Shown in pieces: positions 14,475 through 22,505 of a stretch of DNA of 64,000 nucleotides. The notes beneath the pieces are model-generated. The model was not told where the DNA came from, did not search any database, and worked only from the letters and a program-made list of their open reading frames with translations. The position numbers and the translations under genes are program-made. Numbering within the stretch: the stretch's first letter is position 1; every line of letters begins with the position of its first letter. This stretch comes from Kribbella amoyensis (GTDB lineage Bacteria; Actinomycetota; Actinomycetes; Propionibacteriales; Kribbellaceae): NCBI RefSeq assembly GCF_007828865.1, contig NZ_VIVK01000002.1, forward strand, positions 124,001-188,000, written 5' to 3'.

Positions 14475-15635
14475 ATGACCACGACCGAGGCCGCGCCACC
14501 CCGGCAGATCTCCCGGACGGTGTGGATCCTGGTGACAGCCCGCGCGGTGAACCGGATCGGCGCGTTCACACTGCCGTTCCTGGGGGTGCTGCTGACCGTG
14601 GAGTTCGGCGCGTCGCTCGGCGAGACCGGGTTCATCCTGGCCGTCTTCGGGCTGGCCACGATCCCGTCCCGGTTGATCGGGGGCCAGTTGGCCGACCGTC
14701 TCGGCCGCCGGCGCACCATCGTCCTCGGCCTCGTCGGGTGCGCAGCCCAGCTCTGGATCGCGGTGAGCCCTGTGCTCTGGTCCGCGATCGCCGCCGCGGT
14801 GCTGCTCGGGCTCGCCTTCGAGATCTACGAACCCTCCAGTCAGGCGACGATCGCCGATGTGACCGACCCCGCCGACCGACCCGCGGCGTACGGGTTGCTC
14901 AGTGCGGCGCTCGCGGCGGCCGGTGTACTCGCCGGCTTGTTGGCGGCCGCGGTCAGTCACTGGGACCTGCGCTGGCTCTTCGCCGCCGACGCGCTCACCT
15001 GCCTGGCCTGCGCGGTCCTGGTCGCGGTCGCGCTCCCGGCCGACCGCCCGCGCGACCGGCAGCCGACGACGAAGGTACCGGTCTGGCGTGACCGCCGGCT
15101 GTTGCTGCTGCTCGTCAGCGGTACCGCGTTCGCGACGCTCGCCATGCAGTTGGTGATCGGGCTCCCGCTGACCCTGGTCGAGAAGGGGCTGTCCACCTCC
15201 GGCAGCGGCTTCATCCTGGCCACGTCGGCGGTCGTCCTGATCCTCGGCCAGCGCCTGCTCCGCGTACAGCGCCTGGACGACTTCCGGTCGATGGCGATCG
15301 GCTATCTCCTACTCGCGGTCGGCCTGGTCGTGAGCGCGTTCGCTCAGCACCTCGTGGTCTTCCTGGTCGCCACCGTGTTCTGGAGCCTCGGCGAACTCTT
15401 CCTGCTCACCCGCTACCTCACCCAGGCGTCCGGGCTCGCACCGGAGCACGCGCGAGCCCGCTACCTCGCCGTGTTCGGCCTGAGCTGGGGTGTAGCGACC
15501 GCGATCGCCCCGCTCACCGTGACGCGGTTGCTGGAGTCCACCGGTCCCGAGGGGCTGTGGTTGTCGAGCGCGGCCGTGGCCGTCGTCCTGGCCGCGCTGC
15601 AACCGTGGTTCAGGACTCGGTTGGCTCCAGCCTGA
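14475..15635 (+). CDS. MFS transporter, 12-TM
   Basis: 386-residue membrane transporter with about 12 hydrophobic segments and motif A GGQLADRLGRRRTIV after segment 2. It is DHA1-like; substrate unknown. ATG is preceded by GGAGG. Divergent from and probably regulated by the CGNR protein. Its last 26 bp overlap the convergent oxidoreductase gene. Confidence 0.85.
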   Translation: MTTTEAAPPRQISRTVWILVTARAVNRIGAFTLPFLGVLLTVEFGASLGETGFILAVFGLATIPSRLIGGQLADRLGRRRTIVLGLVGCAAQLWIAVSPVLWSAIAAAVLLGLAFEIYEPSSQATIADVTDPADRPAAYGLLSAALAAAGVLAGLLAAAVSHWDLRWLFAADALTCLACAVLVAVALPADRPRDRQPTTKVPVWRDRRLLLLLVSGTAFATLAMQLVIGLPLTLVEKGLSTSGSGFILATSAVVLILGQRLLRVQRLDDFRSMAIGYLLLAVGLVVSAFAQHLVVFLVATVFWSLGELFLLTRYLTQASGLAPEHARARYLAVFGLSWGVATAIAPLTVTRLLESTGPEGLWLSSAAVAVVLAALQPWFRTRLAPA

Positions 15636-17871
15636 CCGTCAGGCCCTTCGCCACTGGGGTGTTGCTGCCCTTGGCAACGTCGTCGGCCGACATCAGCACG
15701 TTCGTCTCCGGGTAGTAGGCCGCGACGCACCCGCGAGCAGTCGGGTACGACACCAGCCGGAACCGCGAAGCGCGGCGCTCGACCCCGGCGTACTCGCTCA
15801 CGATGTCGACGTACTGCCCGTCCGCCAGCCCCAGGTCGGCCAGGTCGTCCGGATGCACGAAGACCACCTCGCGCGTCCCGTGCACCCCGCGGTACCGGTC
15901 CTCCAGCCCGTACACCGTGGTGTTGAACTGGTCGTGGCTCCGCATCGTCTGCAGCAGCAGGCGGCCCGGCTCGGTCGGCAACCAGGTCAGGTCGTTCGCG
16001 CTGAACTGGGCCCGCGCGTCGGACGTCCTGAACTCGCGCCGATCCCTTGCCGCGTGCGCGAGCAGGAAGCCGCCCTCGTTCTCCCGCAGCCGGTCCTCGA
16101 AGTTCTCGTACCCGTCGCAGACGCGGCCGATCCGCTGCCGGATCAGGCTGTAGTCGCCCGCGAAATCGGCCCACGGGATCTCGCCGACGTCGGGCACCAG
16201 GACCTGCGCGAGCCCGGTGACGATGCCGACCTCGGAGCGCAGCTCAGGTGACGGGGGCAGCAGGTTGCCGGTGGAGAGGTGGACGGCGCCCTGCGAGTCC
16301 TCGACCGTCACCGACTGCGGACCGGCGGCGGTCTGGTCGTGGTCGGTCCGGCCGAGCGTCGGCAGAATCAGCGCCTCCCGTCCGGTCACGGTGTGGGAGC
16401 GGTTCAGCTTGGTCGACACATGCACGGTGAGATCGCACTCGCGCAGACCCCGGTGCACCACATCGGTGTCAGGTGTCGCCATCGCGAAGTTGCCGCCCAT
16501 CGCGAAGAAGACCCGGACGCCACCGTCACGCAACCGCTGGACGGTCGCGGCCGCGTCGATCCCGTGCTCCCGCGGCGAGCTGAACGCGAACTCCGCGTCC
16601 AGCCGATCCAGGAACGCGTCGGGCATCTTCTCCCAGATCCCCATGCTGCGGTCGCCCTGGACGTTCGAGTGACCGCGGACCGGGCACGGTCCGGCGCCCG
16701 GCTTGCCGATGTTGCCCTGCAGCAGCAGGACGTTGACGATCTCGGTGATGGTGGCCACGGCCTCGCGGTGCTGGGTCAGCCCCATCGCCCAGCAGATCAC
16801 GGTCGCCTTGGACTTCAGGAACCGCCGGGTGAACTCCTCGATCTCGGCCCGGTTCAGCCCGGTCGCCAGCTCGACGGCCGGCCAGTCCAGCTCGGCGTTG
16901 TGCTTGGCGTACAGCTCGAACCCGCTGGTGTGCCGGTCGATGAAGGTCTTGTCCAGCACGGTCCCGGGGGCGTTCGCCTCGGCCTCCAGCAGAAGGTGGC
17001 CGACGGCAAGGAACAGGGCCTGGTCGCCGCCGATCCGGATCTGCAGGTGCTGGTCCGCGAGCTCGGTGCCCTTGCCGACCCAGCCGGACGGGCGCTGCGG
17101 GTTCTTGAAGTTCATCATCCCCGGCTCGGGCAACGGGTTCACCGAGACCAGGTCGGCGCCGTTCTTCTTGGCGATCTCCAGGTGGCTGAGCATCCGCGGC
17201 GCGTTGGTGCCCGGGTTCTGGCCGACCACGACGATCAGCTCGGCCTCCTCCAGCATCTCCAGGGTGACCGCGCCCTTGCCGCTGCCGATCACCCGCGTCA
17301 GCGCCGTACCGGAGGACTCGTGGCACATGTTCGAGCAGTCCGGCAGGTTGTTCGTGCCGTACGCGCGCACCAGCAACTGGTACAGGAAGGCGGCCTCGTT
17401 GCTGGTCCGGCCGGAGGTGTAGAAGACGGCGTCGTCGGGCGTGTCGAGGGCGCGCAGGTGCCGGGCGACGACGTGGAACGCCTCGTCCCAGCCGACCGGT
17501 TCGTACCGGTCGGAGCCGGCCCGCTTCAGCATCGGCTCGGTGATCCGGCCGAGCTTGCCCAGCTCGTACTCCGAGATCCGGTTCAGGTCGTCGATCGAGT
17601 TCTCGGCGAAGAACGCCCGCGGGACCCGTTTACGGGTCGCCTCCCAGGCGACGGCCTTGGCGCCGTTCTCGCAGAACTCGGCCGCGTGCTTGCGTTTGTG
17701 GTCGGGATCCGGCCACGCGCAGGACGGACAGTCGAAGCCGCCGTCCTGGTTCATCTTCAGGAAGACCTTGCCGGTCCTCGCCGGGCCCATCTCGCGGAAA
17801 CCGAACTTGAACGAGGAAAGCACGGCCGGGACCCCTGCGGCCTTCTTCTTCGGTTGTTCGATGTCGACCAT
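15610..17871 (-). CDS. FdhF/YdeP-like molybdopterin oxidoreductase alpha subunit
   Basis: 753-residue molybdenum enzyme of the formate-dehydrogenase-like FdhF/YdeP type. N-terminal C48/C51/C67 (CPSCAWPD and FCENG) may hold an iron-sulfur cluster; DCSNMCHESSG near residue 180 contains the position usually occupied by the Mo ligand; GHSNVQGDRSMG and HDQFNTTVYG are cofactor-binding stretches; the C-terminal third is the molydopterin-dinucleotide-binding fold. No electron-transfer subunit or FdhD is next to it, though MoaE is encoded at 28.6 kb. Substrate not established; YdeP relatives are linked to acid or formate metabolism. Confidence 0.87.
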   Translation of the reverse strand: MVDIEQPKKKAAGVPAVLSSFKFGFREMGPARTGKVFLKMNQDGGFDCPSCAWPDPDHKRKHAAEFCENGAKAVAWEATRKRVPRAFFAENSIDDLNRISEYELGKLGRITEPMLKRAGSDRYEPVGWDEAFHVVARHLRALDTPDDAVFYTSGRTSNEAAFLYQLLVRAYGTNNLPDCSNMCHESSGTALTRVIGSGKGAVTLEMLEEAELIVVVGQNPGTNAPRMLSHLEIAKKNGADLVSVNPLPEPGMMNFKNPQRPSGWVGKGTELADQHLQIRIGGDQALFLAVGHLLLEAEANAPGTVLDKTFIDRHTSGFELYAKHNAELDWPAVELATGLNRAEIEEFTRRFLKSKATVICWAMGLTQHREAVATITEIVNVLLLQGNIGKPGAGPCPVRGHSNVQGDRSMGIWEKMPDAFLDRLDAEFAFSSPREHGIDAAATVQRLRDGGVRVFFAMGGNFAMATPDTDVVHRGLRECDLTVHVSTKLNRSHTVTGREALILPTLGRTDHDQTAAGPQSVTVEDSQGAVHLSTGNLLPPSPELRSEVGIVTGLAQVLVPDVGEIPWADFAGDYSLIRQRIGRVCDGYENFEDRLRENEGGFLLAHAARDRREFRTSDARAQFSANDLTWLPTEPGRLLLQTMRSHDQFNTTVYGLEDRYRGVHGTREVVFVHPDDLADLGLADGQYVDIVSEYAGVERRASRFRLVSYPTARGCVAAYYPETNVLMSADDVAKGSNTPVAKGLTVRLEPTES

Positions 17872-17999
17872 GCTTCAACCATAAATCGTCCTCTCAGCAC
17901 GGGCAGGTTCGATAGGCGTCGTCAATCGATGGCAGTTCCGCGACCGATTGCGGACAGATCCGTCGACAGTGCGCGGGCTCAGCCCTAGCCTCAGCGAGG

Positions 18000-18009
18000 A
18001 AAGCGCTTG
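18000..18009. promoter_or_regulatory. LacI-type operator half-palindrome upstream of lyase gene
   Basis: GAAAGCGCTTGC has the CG-centred palindrome AAGCGCTT (18001-18008) typical of LacI-family sites, 50 bp upstream of the lyase start. No LacI gene is in the window, so the regulator would act from elsewhere. Confidence 0.45.
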
Positions 18010-18058
18010 CCGCTGTCTGGTCAAGCGGGCCGCCTCCCGCCACCCAAGGATTTCGACC

Positions 18059-20350
18059 ATGGTCACTGCCTCCGGATCCCGCCGGCTCGTCGTCCCCGTG
18101 CTCACCCTGGCCCTGGCCGCCACCGCCGCGTTCAGCGGTCCGGCGCAGGCCCGGCCACTGCAGTCCGGCCAAGTCACCGCCACCTACCGGCCGGCGCCGA
18201 AGATGGAGAAGCTGGACCGGGGCCTGACCGCCGCCACCACCAGCGAAGGCGTCTTCCTCAGCTGGCGGCTGCTCGCCCACGAAGCCACCAGAGCCGGCGA
18301 CCACGGTCTCACCGGCACCGACTTCGCCGTGTACCGCGGCGGCCGCAAGCTTGCCACTGTCACCGACAGCACGAACTACCTGGACCGCACGCCGACCGTT
18401 GGCGCGAAGTACCGGGTCGTGTCCGTGGTCAAGGGGCGCGAGGACGACCTCAGCGACACGGTCGAGCCATGGGCCACCGACCACACCGAGCTGAAGCTCC
18501 GCAAACCCGCTGACGGCGTCACGCCCAAGGGCGACCCGTACACCTACTCCGCCAACGACATGAGCGTCGGCGACGTGGACGGAGACGGGCAGTACGAGTA
18601 CGTCGTGAAGTGGGACCCGTCGAACTCCAAGGACGTCTCCCAGGTCGGCTACACGGGCAACGTGTACATCGACACGTACAAGGCGGACGGGACTCTGCTG
18701 TACCGCCTCGACCTCGGCAAGAACGTCCGGGCCGGCGCCCACTACACGCAGTTCCTCGTGTACGACTTCGACGGTGACGGCCGCTCGGAGATGATGCTGA
18801 AGACGGCGCCCGGGACGAAGACCACGAGCTACGACCGGGACGGCCGGGTCCGGTCCGAGCGGTACGTGACGATGCCGGCCGCGGACCGCAAGGCGGGCTA
18901 CACGCACCAGGACGACTACCGGGTCAGCGCCACCGACTACTACGACCACCTGGTCGACCTGTTCGAGCACTGGCACGCACAGCCCGAGGTGGTGGCCGGG
19001 CAGTGGCCGAAGACGCTCGAGGCCGCGTTCGGCATCCCCGACCGGTACAGCTATCCCTTGTCCCACAGCGATGCGGCCGCGCTCGTCGACTACTTCATGG
19101 ACACGTACGCACCGAGCCGCAGCACCCGGAACCAGCTCCGCGCCTTCGAGGGGTTCATCCTCAGCGGACCCGAGTACCTGTCGGTGTTCCGTGGTTCCGA
19201 CGGCAAGGAGCTGCAGACGATCCGGTACGAGCCGGGGCGGGCCGACGACGGTCTTCGCTGGGGCGACTACGCGATGTCCCGGATCGAACCGGGCAACCGG
19301 GTCGACCGGTTCCTCGCCGGTGTCGCGTACCTCGACGGGAAGCGCCCGTCCGCAGTGTTCGCCCGCGGCTACTACACGCGGACCACGCTGGCCGCGTACG
19401 GGTGGAACGGTGACCGCATCACCAAGCAGTGGGCCGTCGACAGCGGCTGGACCCCGATGACGAACCCGTTCAACGACAGCCCGCACGGCCGTGACGGCAC
19501 CGACCCGCAGTACGGATCCATCACCACACAAGGCTTCCACTCGCTCAGCGCGTCGGACGTGGACGAGGACGGCAAGCAGGAGATCGTCTACGGCGCCGCC
19601 ACGATCGACGACGACGGCAGCGTGCTCTACAGCTCCAAGGACGTGCTCCCACCGCAGAGTGCGAACCCTGGTGCCGTCGCACGACTCGGCCACGGCGACG
19701 CGATGCACGTGACCGACATCGACCCGCAGCGGCCGGGCAAGGAGATCTTCACCGTGCACGAGGGCGCCACCTCCGCCCCGTACGGGTACGCCCTGCGGGA
19801 CGCGAAGACCGGCGAGGTGCTCTACGGGGAGTACTCCGGTCGCGACACGGGCCGCGGCATGGTCGGCGACATCGTGCCGGAGGAGCCGGGCCTGGAGACG
19901 TGGGCGACCCGGCTGCGGACCGCGGACGGCGACGCACTCGGTACGGCGATGCCCGGGACGAACCAGAGCATCCGCTGGGCGGCGGACATGACCACGCAGC
20001 TCGTGGACGGCTCCGGCGACACCACTCCGACCATCAAGGACTGGCGCCGCGGCACCCTGCTCACCGCCACGGACACCCGCACGAACAACGGCACCAAGGG
20101 CAACCCGTCCCTCGTCGCCGACGTGCTCGGTGACTGGCGGGAGGAACTGCTCGTCCGTACGGCCGACAGCAGCGCGATCCGGATCTACCTGAGCACCGAG
20201 GTGACCGACCGGAAGCTGTACACGCTGATGCACGACGCGCAGTACCGCGCCGAGGTCGCGCGGCAGCAGACGACGTACAACCAGCCGTCGTACCCGAGTT
20301 TCTACCTGGCCTCCGACGTCGACTGGTCGAAGGTTCCACTCACCCGCTGA
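18059..20350 (+). CDS. Secreted rhamnogalacturonan lyase (PL11 family)
   Basis: 763-residue extracellular polysaccharide lyase that cleaves the rhamnogalacturonan I backbone of pectin by beta-elimination. ATG 18059 has AAGGA nine bases upstream and opens a clear Sec signal peptide (MVTASGSRR, hydrophobic core, cleavage after AQA). The mature chain has a small N-terminal domain and then an eight-bladed propeller with calcium-binding DxDGDG repeats (GDVDGDGQYEYVVKWDPSNS, YDFDGDGRSEM, DVDEDGKQEI), as in PL11 YesW/YesX. Carbohydrate-binding modules are not seen. Implies growth on plant cell walls. Confidence 0.93.
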   Translation: MVTASGSRRLVVPVLTLALAATAAFSGPAQARPLQSGQVTATYRPAPKMEKLDRGLTAATTSEGVFLSWRLLAHEATRAGDHGLTGTDFAVYRGGRKLATVTDSTNYLDRTPTVGAKYRVVSVVKGREDDLSDTVEPWATDHTELKLRKPADGVTPKGDPYTYSANDMSVGDVDGDGQYEYVVKWDPSNSKDVSQVGYTGNVYIDTYKADGTLLYRLDLGKNVRAGAHYTQFLVYDFDGDGRSEMMLKTAPGTKTTSYDRDGRVRSERYVTMPAADRKAGYTHQDDYRVSATDYYDHLVDLFEHWHAQPEVVAGQWPKTLEAAFGIPDRYSYPLSHSDAAALVDYFMDTYAPSRSTRNQLRAFEGFILSGPEYLSVFRGSDGKELQTIRYEPGRADDGLRWGDYAMSRIEPGNRVDRFLAGVAYLDGKRPSAVFARGYYTRTTLAAYGWNGDRITKQWAVDSGWTPMTNPFNDSPHGRDGTDPQYGSITTQGFHSLSASDVDEDGKQEIVYGAATIDDDGSVLYSSKDVLPPQSANPGAVARLGHGDAMHVTDIDPQRPGKEIFTVHEGATSAPYGYALRDAKTGEVLYGEYSGRDTGRGMVGDIVPEEPGLETWATRLRTADGDALGTAMPGTNQSIRWAADMTTQLVDGSGDTTPTIKDWRRGTLLTATDTRTNNGTKGNPSLVADVLGDWREELLVRTADSSAIRIYLSTEVTDRKLYTLMHDAQYRAEVARQQTTYNQPSYPSFYLASDVDWSKVPLTR

Positions 20351-20375
20351 TCTCACATGGTCGGCGGCCAAGGTG

Positions 20376-20419
20376 TGTGACGCCATCACATAGCCGCACG
20401 CCAGGCGGATTCCTAAGGT
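20376..20419 (+). promoter_or_regulatory. CRP-like palindrome and leaderless promoter of the hydroxybutyrate locus
   Basis: TGTGA (20376-20380) and TCACA (20386-20390) flank five bases; the centre is 43 bp before the ATG at 20426. A -10 TAAGGT (20414-20419) lies six bases from that ATG, so transcription would start at the codon itself. There is no -35 match, and the palindrome sits where a class II activator would bind. Confidence 0.5.
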
Positions 20420-20425
20420 CTCCGC

Positions 20426-21163
20426 ATGACCACACCACGTCGTGCCCTCGTCACCGGCGCCGCCTCCGGCATCGGCGCAGCCTGCGCCCGGCGGCTCGCT
20501 GACGAGGGCCTGCACGTGATCGCCGTCGACTACGACGCCGACGGACTCGAGGCGCTGGCCGCGGCCGGTATCGAGCCGCTGCGGGCGGACCTCGCCGACC
20601 TGGATCGGCTGGACCGGCTGCCGACCGACGTGGACGTGCTGGTGAACAACGCCGGCGTCCAGCAGGTCGCCCCGGTCGAGCAGTTCCCGCCGGAGCGGTT
20701 CGGGTACATCCTGCGGCTCATGCTCGAGTCGCCGTTCCGCCTGATCCGGCAGTCGCTGCCGTACATGTACGGACGCGGCTGGGGCCGGGTGGTCAACATC
20801 AGCTCGGTGCACGGACTGCGCGCCAGCCCGTTCAAGGCGGCGTACGTCGCGGCCAAGCACGGGCTGGAGGGCCTCAGCAAAGTGGTCGCCCTGGAAGGGG
20901 CGCCGCACGGGGTCACCAGCAACTGCGTGAACCCGGCGTACGTCCGCACCCCGCTGGTCACCGCGCAGCTCGCCGACCAGGCGGCCACGCACGGCCTGAC
21001 CGAGGCCGAGGTGCTGGACAAGGTGCTGCTCGAACCGGTCGCGGTGAAGCGGCTGATCGAGCCGGCCGAGGTGGCGGAGCTGGTCGCGCTGTTGTGCGGT
21101 CCCGCCTCGGCCTCTGTCACGGGGAGCTCGTTCGTCCTCGACGGCGGCTGGACCGCCCACTAG
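20426..21163 (+). CDS. hbdH: 3-hydroxybutyrate dehydrogenase (SDR family)
   Basis: 245-residue NAD-dependent short-chain dehydrogenase converting 3-hydroxybutyrate to acetoacetate. Cofactor motif TGAASGIG at 10-17, NNAG at 74-77, catalytic Ser126/127, Tyr140 and Lys144 (YVAAK). The C-terminal half (EVLDKVLLEPVAVKRLIEPAE) is characteristic of bacterial D-3-hydroxybutyrate dehydrogenases. Cytoplasmic. The MHS transporter begins 17 bp after the stop, so the two look like an uptake-and-oxidation operon, and the third gene supplies a regulator. Start appears leaderless. Confidence 0.88.
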   Translation: MTTPRRALVTGAASGIGAACARRLADEGLHVIAVDYDADGLEALAAAGIEPLRADLADLDRLDRLPTDVDVLVNNAGVQQVAPVEQFPPERFGYILRLMLESPFRLIRQSLPYMYGRGWGRVVNISSVHGLRASPFKAAYVAAKHGLEGLSKVVALEGAPHGVTSNCVNPAYVRTPLVTAQLADQAATHGLTEAEVLDKVLLEPVAVKRLIEPAEVAELVALLCGPASASVTGSSFVLDGGWTAH

Positions 21164-21180
21164 TCATCACAGGAGCCGCC

Positions 21181-22488
21181 ATGAGTACAACCTCCACAGA
21201 CCAGACCGGGACCAGGACGCCGATCCGCCGGATCGTCGGCGCCAGCCTGGTCGGGACCACCGTCGAGTGGTACGACTTCTTCCTCTACGGCGTGGCCGCG
21301 TCGGTCGTGTTCGGGGAACTGTTCTTCCCCAAGGGCGAGCAGCTGACCGGTACGTTGCTCAGCTTCGCCACCTTCGCGGTCGGGTTCTTCGCCCGGCCGA
21401 TCGGCGGCGTCGTGTTCGGCCACTTCGGCGACCGGATCGGCCGCAAGAAGCTGCTGGTGCTGTCGCTGCTGATGATGGGTCTGGCCACCTTCGCGATCGG
21501 CCTGCTGCCCACGTACGCCCAGGTCGGCGCGCTCGCCCCGATCCTGCTCACCGTGCTCCGGCTGATCCAGGGCTTCGCGCTCGGTGGCGAGTGGGGCGGG
21601 GCCGTCCTGATCGTGTCGGAACATGGTGATCCGGCACGGCGCGGCTTCTGGGCCTCCTGGCCGCAGGCGGGTGCGCCGGCCGGCCAGCTGATCGCGAACG
21701 GCGTGCTGGCGGCGCTCGCGGCCTTCCAGAACGAGGACGCCTTCAACTCCTGGGGCTGGCGGATCCCGTTCCTGCTGTCCGCGGTGCTCGTCCTGGTCGG
21801 GCTCTGGGTCCGGCTGCGGATCGAGGAGTCACCGCTGTTCCAGCAGGCCCGGGCGAAGCAGCAGCCGACCGATCGGATCCCGTTCCTCGAGGTGATCACG
21901 AAGTACCCGCGCGAGGTGCTGACCGCGATGGGTGCCCGGATGGCCGAGAACGTCAGCTACTACATCTTCACGATCGTGATCGCCACCTACGCCAAGGATC
22001 ACCTCGGCCTCGGCAAGTCGTTCGCGCTGAACGCGGTGCTGATCGGCGCCGCCGTGCACTTCTGCACGATCCCGCTGTGGGGCGCGCTGTCCGACCGGAT
22101 CGGGCGCAAACCGGTGTACCTGCTCGGCGCGGTCGGGGTCGGCGTCTGGGCGTTCGTGTTCATCGCGTTCGTGGACACCAAGAACTTCGCGCTCGCGACT
22201 CTCGCCGTCACCGTCGGCCTGGTCCTGCACGGCGCGATGTACGGGCCGCAGGCATCGTTCTTCACCGAGCTGTTCGGCACCCGGGTCCGGTACTCCGGCG
22301 TCTCGGTCGGCTACCAGCTGGCCTCGATCGTCGCCGGCGGCCTGGCCCCGTTCATCGCGGTGGCGCTGCTGAAGGCGTACGACACCGGGTACGCGATCGC
22401 GATCTACGTGGCGGTCTGCTCGCTGATCTCGATCGTCGCGGTCACCTCGTACGGCGAAACCCGCCGCCGCGACCTCGCCGAGGTCTGA
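21181..22488 (+). CDS. MFS transporter of the metabolite:H+ symporter (MHS) family
   Basis: 435-residue proton symporter of the ShiA/ProP/KgtP type, 12 membrane segments. Signatures: VEWYDFFLYG in segment 1, GHFGDRIGRKKLL after segment 2, GEWGGAVL in segment 4 and GALSDRIGRKPVY in the central repeat. The ATG follows AGGAG by six bases. Its place between hbdH and the GAF regulator suggests 3-hydroxybutyrate or a related carboxylate as substrate, which is inference. Confidence 0.87.
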   Translation: MSTTSTDQTGTRTPIRRIVGASLVGTTVEWYDFFLYGVAASVVFGELFFPKGEQLTGTLLSFATFAVGFFARPIGGVVFGHFGDRIGRKKLLVLSLLMMGLATFAIGLLPTYAQVGALAPILLTVLRLIQGFALGGEWGGAVLIVSEHGDPARRGFWASWPQAGAPAGQLIANGVLAALAAFQNEDAFNSWGWRIPFLLSAVLVLVGLWVRLRIEESPLFQQARAKQQPTDRIPFLEVITKYPREVLTAMGARMAENVSYYIFTIVIATYAKDHLGLGKSFALNAVLIGAAVHFCTIPLWGALSDRIGRKPVYLLGAVGVGVWAFVFIAFVDTKNFALATLAVTVGLVLHGAMYGPQASFFTELFGTRVRYSGVSVGYQLASIVAGGLAPFIAVALLKAYDTGYAIAIYVAVCSLISIVAVTSYGETRRRDLAEV

Positions 22489-22505
22489 CTGGCATCATCG
22501 CCTCC

